DNA from: Phenylobacterium sp.
GTDB lineage: Bacteria; Pseudomonadota; Alphaproteobacteria; Caulobacterales; Caulobacteraceae
Assembly (NCBI RefSeq): GCF_025351295.1
Contig: NZ_JANXWD010000008.1
Coordinates: 1-61,602, forward strand
Reading direction: 5' to 3'
DNA: 61,602 nucleotides
Shown here: in pieces, positions 55,213-61,602 of the stretch
Position numbering within the stretch: position 1 is the first letter of the stretch
How the letters are laid out: every line of letters begins with the position of its first letter
Notes under the pieces: generated by a model
Told to the model about the DNA's origin: nothing
The model's input: the letters and a program-made list of their open reading frames with translations, nothing else
The model's database searches: none
Made by a program: the position numbers and the translations under genes

Positions 55213-57726
55213 TCAGCGCGCCTTCAGCCTGCGGATCGCGTCGGCCAGGGGGCGCTCGGCGTCGCAGTAGTCCGCCCAGGCCTTGGTCCTGGCCAACAGG
55301 GCCGGGGCCGTGCGGACGGTCCAGGCCTTGGGGTCGAGGCCCGTCTTCACCTGGGTCCAGGTCAGCGGGAACGACACCGGCGCGCCCGGCCGCGCGCGAG
55401 GTGACAGCGGCGCCACGGCGGTCGCCATGCGGTCGTTGCGCAGGTAGTCCAGGAAGATGCGGCCCACCCGCCTGGCCTTGGACATGGCGACCACGTAGCG
55501 GTCCGGCTGGTCGGCGGCGATGGCCAGGCAGAGGTCCCGGGCGAACTGTTTGGCGGCCTTCCAGTCGGGCCCGTCCTGCCTGTCCTTCAGGGGCGTGACC
55601 ACGTGCAGCCCCTTGCCGCCGGTGGTCTTGCAGAACGCCTCCAGGCCCAGGCTTTGCAGCCGCGCCTTCACCTCCCTGGCCGCCTCGATCACCCGCTCGA
55701 ACGGGATCGCCTCGTCGGGGTCGAGGTCGAAGACCAGGCGGCCGGGGACCTCGGGCTGGCCGGGCTGGCAGTTCCAGGGGTGGAACTCCACCGCCGAGAT
55801 CTGGGCGAGCGCCGCCAGGGCCTCGATCCGGTCGATCTGCAGGTAGGGCTTGTGGTCGCCCAACACCGTGACCTCGGTCAGCAGCGCCGAAGAGCCCCTG
55901 CCGGCGTGGCGCTGGAAGAACCGCTCGCCGCCGATGCCGTCCGGGGTGCGGATCACCGAGCAGGGCCGGCCCTTGATGTGCGGCATCATCCAGGGACCGA
56001 CCGCTTCCAGATAGCGCGCGAGGTCCAGCTTGGTGAGATGCTCGTCCGGCCAGATCGGCTTGTCGGGGCTGGAGAGGGTGACCCCCATGACCACGTTGCC
56101 GCCTGCCGCTTTCGGGACCGGCGTCTCGGCCTCGACTTCGGCGGCGGGCTTGTCCTCGCGCAGGCCCTTGAACGACCCCTGGCGCACGGCGCCCGAACCT
56201 GTGAAGCCGGCGAACTCGATCTCCGCCACCAGATCCGGCGTGGCCCAGTGGACGTTGGCCGCCTTGTTCGGCGCGCCGGGGCCGGAGAACGGACTGCTCT
56301 CGCTGGCGACCTTCTCCAGGCGCGGCAGCACCCGGGCCACCGTGTCGCGGCCGAACCCCGTGCCGATGCGGCCGACATAGATCAGCTTATCGCCCCGATG
56401 GACGCCGACCAGCAGCGAGCGCAGCTGGCCCGCCGCCCCGGTCCAGCCGCCGATCACCACCTCATGCCCGGCGCGGCACTTGGACTTCTGCCAGCTGTCG
56501 TGGCGGTCGGACCGGTAGGGCGCGTCCAGCTTCTTGGAGACGATGCCCTCCAGCGACATCTTGCACGCCGATTGCAGCACCGCGTCGCCCGGCGCCTCGA
56601 AGTGGTCGACATAGCGGATGTTGCGCCCGGCGCGCCTCAGCGCCATTTGCAACCTGGACTTGCGTTCGCGCAGCGGCAGCTCGCGCAGATCCTCGCCGCC
56701 CAGGAACAGCGCGTCGAAGCAGAAGTATATGAGGTCGTCTGTCTTGCTGTCTGCCAGCGCCGCCTGGAGCGCCGGGAAATCGGGCGAACCGGCGGCGTCC
56801 AGGGCGCAGGCCTCGCCGTCGTAGAGGCCATCCGGCAGAGCCGCCCCGGTCTGCGCGATGGCCTTGAACTTGGCCGTCCAGTCCAGCCCCTTGCGGGTCC
56901 TGAGCGTCGCCTTGCCGCCCTCCACGCGCAGCTGCAGGCGGTAGCCGTCGAACTTGATCTCGTGGCCCCAGCCGGCGCCCTGCGGCGGCCGGTCCACGGA
57001 CCGGGCGAACTGCGGGGTGACGAAGTCCGGCAGGGCGGCGGGCTTCGGCTTCGGCCCCGCCTTCGCAGTCTCGCCGCGCGGCTTGGACTGCCAGACGCCC
57101 TGGCCGGTGGCGCGGCCGTTGCCGGTCATGAACTTGCTGGGCCCCTTGCCCTTGCCCGCCGCGATGGCGGCCATCTCCCGACCGGAGGCCACCGAGGCGG
57201 TCTCTTCCTCGACCAGCGCGCCGCCGCGGTCCTCCACCGCCCAGCCGTCATGGTGCTTGATCAGCAGCCAGTTGTCGCGCTTTTCGCCGCCGCGCCGCTT
57301 CATGCGGACCAGGACGAACGATCCCTTCAGCCGGTCGCCGTCGAGGGTGAACTTCAGGTCGCCGCTCTTCAGCCCCGCGTGCGGATCGCCTTCCGGCTCC
57401 CAGTAGCCGCGGTCCCACAGCATCACCGTGCCGCCGCCGTACTGGCCCTTGGGGATGGTCCCCTCGAAGTCGCCGTAGTCCAGCGGATGGTCCTCGACCT
57501 CCACCGCCAGGCGCTTGTCGGCCGGGTCCAGCGAGGGGCCGCGCGCCACCGCCCAGGACTTGAACGCGCCGTCCAACTCCAGGCGGAAATCGTAGTGCAG
57601 GCGGGTGGCGGCGTGCTTCTGGATCACGAAGCGCAGGCGGTTCGACGTCTTGGTCTGCTCCGCCCCCGCCGGCTCCGCGGTCTTCGCGAAGTCGCGCATG
57701 GATCGATAGCGGGCCAGCCGGTCCAT
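55213..57726 (-). CDS. ligD: DNA ligase D (NHEJ ligase-polymerase-phosphoesterase)
   Basis: An 837-residue three-domain enzyme. Domain order is phosphoesterase (residues 20-150: KHAATRLHYDFRLELDGAFKSWA, DHPLDYGDFEGTIPKGQYG), ligase (about 235-520, with motif HEIKFDGYRLQ; Lys near 257) and primase-polymerase (about 540-830, metal motif LVFDLDPDEAI). The adenylating lysine and the DxD are intact. It repairs double-strand breaks with Ku. Its ATG overlaps the otsA stop by one base (TGATG), so translation is coupled to trehalose synthesis genes. Confidence 0.97.
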   Translation of the reverse strand: MDRLARYRSMRDFAKTAEPAGAEQTKTSNRLRFVIQKHAATRLHYDFRLELDGAFKSWAVARGPSLDPADKRLAVEVEDHPLDYGDFEGTIPKGQYGGGTVMLWDRGYWEPEGDPHAGLKSGDLKFTLDGDRLKGSFVLVRMKRRGGEKRDNWLLIKHHDGWAVEDRGGALVEEETASVASGREMAAIAAGKGKGPSKFMTGNGRATGQGVWQSKPRGETAKAGPKPKPAALPDFVTPQFARSVDRPPQGAGWGHEIKFDGYRLQLRVEGGKATLRTRKGLDWTAKFKAIAQTGAALPDGLYDGEACALDAAGSPDFPALQAALADSKTDDLIYFCFDALFLGGEDLRELPLRERKSRLQMALRRAGRNIRYVDHFEAPGDAVLQSACKMSLEGIVSKKLDAPYRSDRHDSWQKSKCRAGHEVVIGGWTGAAGQLRSLLVGVHRGDKLIYVGRIGTGFGRDTVARVLPRLEKVASESSPFSGPGAPNKAANVHWATPDLVAEIEFAGFTGSGAVRQGSFKGLREDKPAAEVEAETPVPKAAGGNVVMGVTLSSPDKPIWPDEHLTKLDLARYLEAVGPWMMPHIKGRPCSVIRTPDGIGGERFFQRHAGRGSSALLTEVTVLGDHKPYLQIDRIEALAALAQISAVEFHPWNCQPGQPEVPGRLVFDLDPDEAIPFERVIEAAREVKARLQSLGLEAFCKTTGGKGLHVVTPLKDRQDGPDWKAAKQFARDLCLAIAADQPDRYVVAMSKARRVGRIFLDYLRNDRMATAVAPLSPRARPGAPVSFPLTWTQVKTGLDPKAWTVRTAPALLARTKAWADYCDAERPLADAIRRLKAR

Positions 57727-59132
57727 CAGACCACCAGGGCGGGCCGCCGGGCCTCGCGATCGTTCTTGGTCAGGGCGGCCACATAGCTGTCGCGCCAGGC
57801 GGTGACGTCATCGCGCGCGACGCCCTCGAACAGCGCCTGCCAGCGCTCGATCCGCTCGGCCTTGTCCATGGCCAGGGCCCGCGCCAGCGCGTCGGCGACC
57901 TCCTCGACGCTGTTCGGATTGACCAGCAGGGCCTCCTGCATCTGGTGCGCGGCCCCGGCGAACCGCGACAGGATCAGGACGCCGGGATCCTCGGGGTTCT
58001 GCGCCACCACGAACTCCTTGGCGACCAGGTTCATGCCGTCGCGCAGCGGGGTCACCAGCCCCACCCGCGCCGCGCCGTAGATGCCGGCCAGCTCGTCGCG
58101 GCGGTAGTTGCGGTTCACATAGCGGAAGGGCGCCCAGTCGACGTCGGCGAACTCGCCGTTGATGCGGCCGGACAGCGCGTCCAGCCGGCCGCGGATCTCC
58201 TGATAGGCCTCCACCGCCTCGCGACTGACCGGGGCGATCTGCAGCATCATCACCTCGCGCCGCTGGTCGGGGTTCTGCTGCAGAAACCGCTCGAAGCCGA
58301 TGAACCGCTCCTCCAGCCCCTTGGAATAGTCCAGCCGGTCGACGCCGACGATCAGGTGGCGGAACACCGTGCAGGCGCTCATCAGATTGTGCATGCGCCG
58401 CGCCTTGGCGCTCTTGGTCATGCGGGCGAAGTCGGCGGCGTCGATGCCGATCGGGAAGGCGCCCACCTCCAGCGCCCGGCCAAACGCCCGCACGCAGCCC
58501 GGCCGCACCATGGCGCCGTCGGCCTCGTTGAAGACGTATTCCTCGAACGCCTGCTGGTACTCAGCGGTCTGGAAGCCGACCAGGTCGTAGTCGAACATCG
58601 CCTCCACCAACTGGCGGTGGCGGGGCAGGTTGATCATCACCTGGTGCGCCGGCCAGGGGATGTGCAGGAAGAATCCGATCCGGTTCCGGATCCCCAGGCT
58701 GCGCAGTTCCCGGGCCAGGGGGATCAGGTGGTAATCGTGCACCCAGATGATGTCGTCGGGCTCGATCAGCGGGGCCAGGGTCTGGGCGAAGCGGCGGTTG
58801 ACCCGGCCATAGCCTTCGCCGAACGCCCGGTCGAAGGCGGCCAGGTCGATGCGGTAGTGGAACAGCGGCCACAGGGTCTTGTTGGCGTAGCCGTTGTAAT
58901 ATTCCTCGAGGTCGATCTCCTCCAGGTCGACGGTGGCCGAGGTGACGCCGCCGATGGTCTCGATATGGAGCTGGCCGGTGAATTCCGGCGTGGTCTTGCC
59001 GCTCCAGCCGAACCAGACCCCGGAATACTGCCGAAGCGCCGCCGACAGCGCCATGGCCAGGCCGCCGACGCTCTCGCCCCCCTCGCCCGTCGAGGGGCTT
59101 ACCCGGTTGGAGACCACAATCAGGCGGCCCAT
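57726..59132 (-). CDS. otsA: Trehalose-6-phosphate synthase
   Basis: A 468-residue GT20 enzyme that joins UDP-glucose and glucose-6-phosphate. Recognisable parts are LIVVSNRVSPSTGEGGESVGGLAMAL, WFGWSGKTTPE, the substrate-site LIEPDDIIWVHDYHLIPLARELR, IGFFLHIPWP, VDRLDYSKGLEERFIGFE, and AARVGLVTPLRDGMNLVAKEFVVAQ. The start codon and its ribosome binding site are inside a mosaic repeat shared with ccmB. It is the middle gene of otsB-otsA-ligD. Confidence 0.97.
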   Translation of the reverse strand: MGRLIVVSNRVSPSTGEGGESVGGLAMALSAALRQYSGVWFGWSGKTTPEFTGQLHIETIGGVTSATVDLEEIDLEEYYNGYANKTLWPLFHYRIDLAAFDRAFGEGYGRVNRRFAQTLAPLIEPDDIIWVHDYHLIPLARELRSLGIRNRIGFFLHIPWPAHQVMINLPRHRQLVEAMFDYDLVGFQTAEYQQAFEEYVFNEADGAMVRPGCVRAFGRALEVGAFPIGIDAADFARMTKSAKARRMHNLMSACTVFRHLIVGVDRLDYSKGLEERFIGFERFLQQNPDQRREVMMLQIAPVSREAVEAYQEIRGRLDALSGRINGEFADVDWAPFRYVNRNYRRDELAGIYGAARVGLVTPLRDGMNLVAKEFVVAQNPEDPGVLILSRFAGAAHQMQEALLVNPNSVEEVADALARALAMDKAERIERWQALFEGVARDDVTAWRDSYVAALTKNDREARRPALVV

Positions 59133-59195
59133 CCTACTGCGCTCCCTTCAGGAGCTTCGAAGGATCGCGGCCCTGCGCTGCGGAGCCTTGGCGAA
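59130..59195 (-). repeat. Mosaic repeat carrying the otsA ribosome binding site and start codon
   Basis: On the minus strand this reads GCTTCGCCAAGGCTCCGCAG ... then the hairpin AGCTCC-TGAA-GGGAGC and AGTAGGATG, whose ATG starts otsA. It differs by one base over the last 32 bases from the element at 44156-44187 before ccmB. It fills the gap between otsB and otsA. Confidence 0.75.
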
Positions 59196-59201
59196 GCCGG
59201 G

Positions 59202-59951
59202 TCACTGCGCAGCCTCCAGCCAGGCCATGACGTCCTCGACGCCGCGCAGGCCGAAACGAGCGTGAGTGGCGCGCGGCCGGCCGACCAGAACCCCGACCCC
59301 GCCCAGGCGCTCGACCTCGGCGAAGCCGTGCTCGTCGGTCACGTCGTCGCCGACGAACACTGGAAGCGCGCCCCGGAACACCGGGGTCTGCATGAAGCCG
59401 CGGATCGAATCCCCCTTGGCCGGACCCGGGGTGCGCAGCTCCTCGACCATGTCGCCGTCCTGCAGGGCGAGGCCGGTCTCGGCGGCCAGCCGGCGGGCCA
59501 GCAGGCGCGCCGCGCCGGCCTGGGCCTGGGCCATGCGGAAGTGCAGGGCGACGCTGGCGCCCTTCTCCTCGACGATCAGGCCGGGGTCGCGGACCGCGAA
59601 CCGCCGCAGCTTCTCGATGACCTCGGCCAGGGCGAGGTGCGGCCTGGGCTCATGAAGAGTCCCGTCGCCGTCGCGGCGGACCAGGCCGTGGACGGCAGCC
59701 ACGCAGGTGATCCGGCCCTCCAGGATGCGGTCGATATCGGCCAGGGTGCGACCGCTGACCACCGCGAGACGGCCGTTCAGGCCGGCGTTCAGTTGGTCCA
59801 GCAGGCGCGTGCGCCGCGGATCGGCATGCACGTCCTGGGGCCGCGCGGCGATCGGCGCCAGCGTGCCGTCGAGGTCTAGGAACAGCGCGGCCTCGGCCAG
59901 CCGAAGCGGCTTCGGCGCGGGCAGATTTAGGACAGATGCTTCGACGGACAT
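59202..59951 (-). CDS. otsB: Trehalose-6-phosphate phosphatase
   Basis: A 249-residue HAD phosphatase that completes trehalose synthesis. Motif I is ALFLDLDGTLAPIAARP, motif II is AVVSGRTLADIDRIL, and the late motif is GALPVFVGDDVTDEHGFAEV. GGGAG lies 5 bases before the ATG. It is first in the otsB-otsA-ligD operon and divergent from zwf. Confidence 0.97.
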   Translation of the reverse strand: MSVEASVLNLPAPKPLRLAEAALFLDLDGTLAPIAARPQDVHADPRRTRLLDQLNAGLNGRLAVVSGRTLADIDRILEGRITCVAAVHGLVRRDGDGTLHEPRPHLALAEVIEKLRRFAVRDPGLIVEEKGASVALHFRMAQAQAGAARLLARRLAAETGLALQDGDMVEELRTPGPAKGDSIRGFMQTPVFRGALPVFVGDDVTDEHGFAEVERLGGVGVLVGRPRATHARFGLRGVEDVMAWLEAAQ

Positions 59952-59976
59952 GGTACTCCCACCCCTGGTGTAGGGA

Positions 59977-60003
59977 TAACGCGGAGGGCCCCCGTTTTGA
60001 TCC
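59977..60003 (-). promoter_or_regulatory. Candidate EcfG (general stress sigma) promoter for otsB-otsA-ligD
   Basis: On the minus strand: GGATC (60003-59999), 17 bases, then CGTTA (59981-59977). One base differs from the GGAAC-N16/17-CGTT consensus. The -10 element lies 25 bases before the otsB start codon. Confidence 0.5.
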
Positions 60004-60093
60004 TACGCCCCGCGGACACGAAAAGGCGCCCGGACCCTTGACGCCAGGGGCCGTGGCGGGGTGTTACGCCCCTGCGACCACTGAGGAAGAGCG

Positions 60094-61557
60094 ATGCCGG
60101 GACCGCCGCAGGCTGACGCGATCGTGCTGTTCGGCGGCACCGGCGACCTGGCGCGGCGGATGCTGCTGGCCTCGCTGTACTTCCTCGACGCCGACGGCTT
60201 CCTGCCCGACGATTTCCGAATCGTCGCGACCGCCCGGGCCGACCTGACCCGCGCGGCCTTCCTGGACCTGGCCCACCAGACCCTCAGCGAACGCCCCGAG
60301 GGCGTGGACGCCGCGGTCTGGACACGGTTTTCCGGACGGCTGAGCTATGTCGTCGCCGACGCCACCAAGGCCGAAGACTTGGCGAAGCTGAAGGCCGCGC
60401 TGGACGGGGCCAAGGCGCCGTTCTTCTATCTCGCGATCTCGCCCAGCCTCTATGAGAAGGTCTGCGTGGCCCTGGCCGCCGCCGGCCTGGCCACCGAGGC
60501 CGCCCGCATCGTGCTGGAAAAGCCGATCGGCCGCGACCTGGAGACCTCGCGTCAGATCAACGCCGCCCTGGGCGCGGTGTTCGACGAGGAACAGATCTTC
60601 CGCATCGACCACTACCTGGGCAAGGAGACTGTCCAGAACCTGATCGCGCTGCGCTTCGCCAACGCCCTGTTCGAGCCGCTGTGGAACAACCTGGCCATCG
60701 ACCATGTGCAGATCACGGTGGCGGAGACCGAGGGGGTCGGCGAGCGCTGGCCCTACTACGACGAATATGGCGCGCTCCGGGACATGCTGCAGAACCACAT
60801 GCTGCAGCTGCTATGCCTGGTGGCCATGGAGCCGCCGGCCGACATGGAGCCGGACTCGGTGCGCAACGAGAAGGTGAAGGTGCTGCGCTCGCTGCGTCGC
60901 TTCACCCGCGTCGACGCCCAGGAGCGCTCGGTGCGCGGCCAGTACACGCCGGGCGTGGTCGGCGGGAAATCCGTCGAGGGCTATGAGGCCGAGCGCGGCC
61001 AGAAGAGCGGCACAGAGACCTTCGTCGCCCTGCGCGCCGACATTGACAACTGGCGCTGGGCTGGGGTGCCGTTCTTCTTGCGCACCGGCAAGCGGATGCC
61101 CGAGAAGCGCACCCAGGTCGCGATCCAGTTCAAGCCGGTGCCGCATTCGATCTTCGGCCAGGCCTCGGCTCACGATCTGTCGCCCAACCGCCTGGTCATC
61201 GATCTGCAGCCGGACGAGGACATCCAGCTCAGCCTGATGAACAAGGCGCCCGGCCTCAGCCAAGGCGGCATGCGGCTGCAGTCCCTGCCGCTGTCGCTGT
61301 CGCTGCTGCGCACCTATGAGGGCGCCGGCGGGCGACGGCGGATCGCCTACGAGCGCTTGCTGCTGGACGTGATCCACGGCGACGCCACCCTGTTCGTCCG
61401 CCGCGACGAGGTCGAGGAAGCCTGGCGCTGGGTCGACGGCGTCGCCGACGCCTGGGCCGAAGCGGGTCTGGCCCCCAAGCCCTACGCCGCCGGCAGCTGG
61501 GGCCCGTCCGGGGCGTTCGCGCTCATCGAACGGTTCGGCAAGGCCTGGTCGGACTGA
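60094..61557 (+). CDS. zwf: Glucose-6-phosphate 1-dehydrogenase
   Basis: Oxidises glucose-6-phosphate to 6-phosphogluconolactone, feeding the Entner-Doudoroff and pentose phosphate routes. 487 residues: coenzyme motif VLFGGTGDLARRMLLASL, VLEKPIGRDLETSRQIN, the active-site signature RIDHYLGKETVQNLIALRFAN, and AGVPFFLRTGKRMPEKRTQV. ATG 60094 follows GAGGAAGAGCG. Divergent from otsB; both consume glucose-6-phosphate. The last 45 bases of the window hold no gene. Confidence 0.97.
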   Translation: MPGPPQADAIVLFGGTGDLARRMLLASLYFLDADGFLPDDFRIVATARADLTRAAFLDLAHQTLSERPEGVDAAVWTRFSGRLSYVVADATKAEDLAKLKAALDGAKAPFFYLAISPSLYEKVCVALAAAGLATEAARIVLEKPIGRDLETSRQINAALGAVFDEEQIFRIDHYLGKETVQNLIALRFANALFEPLWNNLAIDHVQITVAETEGVGERWPYYDEYGALRDMLQNHMLQLLCLVAMEPPADMEPDSVRNEKVKVLRSLRRFTRVDAQERSVRGQYTPGVVGGKSVEGYEAERGQKSGTETFVALRADIDNWRWAGVPFFLRTGKRMPEKRTQVAIQFKPVPHSIFGQASAHDLSPNRLVIDLQPDEDIQLSLMNKAPGLSQGGMRLQSLPLSLSLLRTYEGAGGRRRIAYERLLLDVIHGDATLFVRRDEVEEAWRWVDGVADAWAEAGLAPKPYAAGSWGPSGAFALIERFGKAWSD

Positions 61558-61602
61558 GAGCCCGCGCCCGTTCCAGCGCCCCCTCCACCGCTTCGCGGTC
61601 TA

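Overview
This 61.6 kb window is a gene-dense, GC-rich (roughly 70%) chromosomal segment of an alphaproteobacterium, most likely of the Caulobacteraceae (Phenylobacterium or Caulobacter type). The evidence is the rpsU/COQ9 neighbourhood, the C-minus L31, the cytochrome c maturation set of system I, CtrA-like GTTAAC/TTAACCAT motifs, and palindromic intergenic repeats of the kind common in alphaproteobacteria. I see no tRNA, rRNA, phage, insertion sequence or CRISPR array.

Layout. 0.1-5.5 kb (mostly minus strand): rpsU, ftsH, a GntR regulator translationally coupled to a slipin (SPFH) gene, a 3'-truncated secreted-protein gene, and folP. 5.7-11.6 kb: COQ9, an MsbA-like ABC exporter, rpmE, a tandem-TetR regulator, and an ScfR/RamB-like regulator divergent from the glyoxylate shunt genes aceA and glcB (11.7-15.5 kb). 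15.6-21.1 kb: an RTX-type secreted metalloprotease candidate and the envelope lipid-transport operon ydbH-ynbE-ydbL. 21.2-24.9 kb: a fatty-acid oxidation locus in which the central fadB/J-like gene is intact, but both flanking genes (an SDR and a thiolase) carry in-frame amber codons and the thiolase has also lost its 5' half beside a palindromic repeat. 25-30.5 kb: YceI, a lipoprotein PQQ-cytochrome c alcohol dehydrogenase, and a rubrerythrin/Fe-S protein/DUF3501 trio. 30.6-40.3 kb: thioesterases, an exonuclease-DNA ligase pair, a HAD phosphatase, a dipeptide ABC ATPase, threonine ammonia-lyase, FKBP, an exported methyltransferase-like protein and a DUF1223 protein. 40.6-46.6 kb: aconitase divergent from ccmA(frameshifted)-ccmB-ccmC-ccmD-ccmG. 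46.7-52.2 kb: a large 7TM adenylate cyclase, purE-purK and a small diguanylate cyclase. 52.3-61.6 kb: a carboxylesterase, the non-homologous end-joining genes ku and ligD, trehalose synthesis (otsB-otsA, with ligD overlapping otsA) and zwf.

Themes. Central carbon metabolism (glyoxylate shunt, aconitase, beta-oxidation, zwf) sits beside stress functions. Ku and the otsB-otsA-ligD operon each have a candidate general-stress (EcfG-type) promoter at a similar distance from their start codons, which suggests that trehalose accumulation and end-joining repair are induced together. A second theme is that intergenic palindromic repeats have shaped gene ends: one supplies the folP stop codon, one supplies the C-terminus and stop of an ABC ATPase gene, one borders the thiolase truncation, and a shared repeat carries the ribosome binding site and start codon of both ccmB and otsA. 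Small genes that simple ORF calling misses are rpsU (CTG start), ynbE and ccmD.
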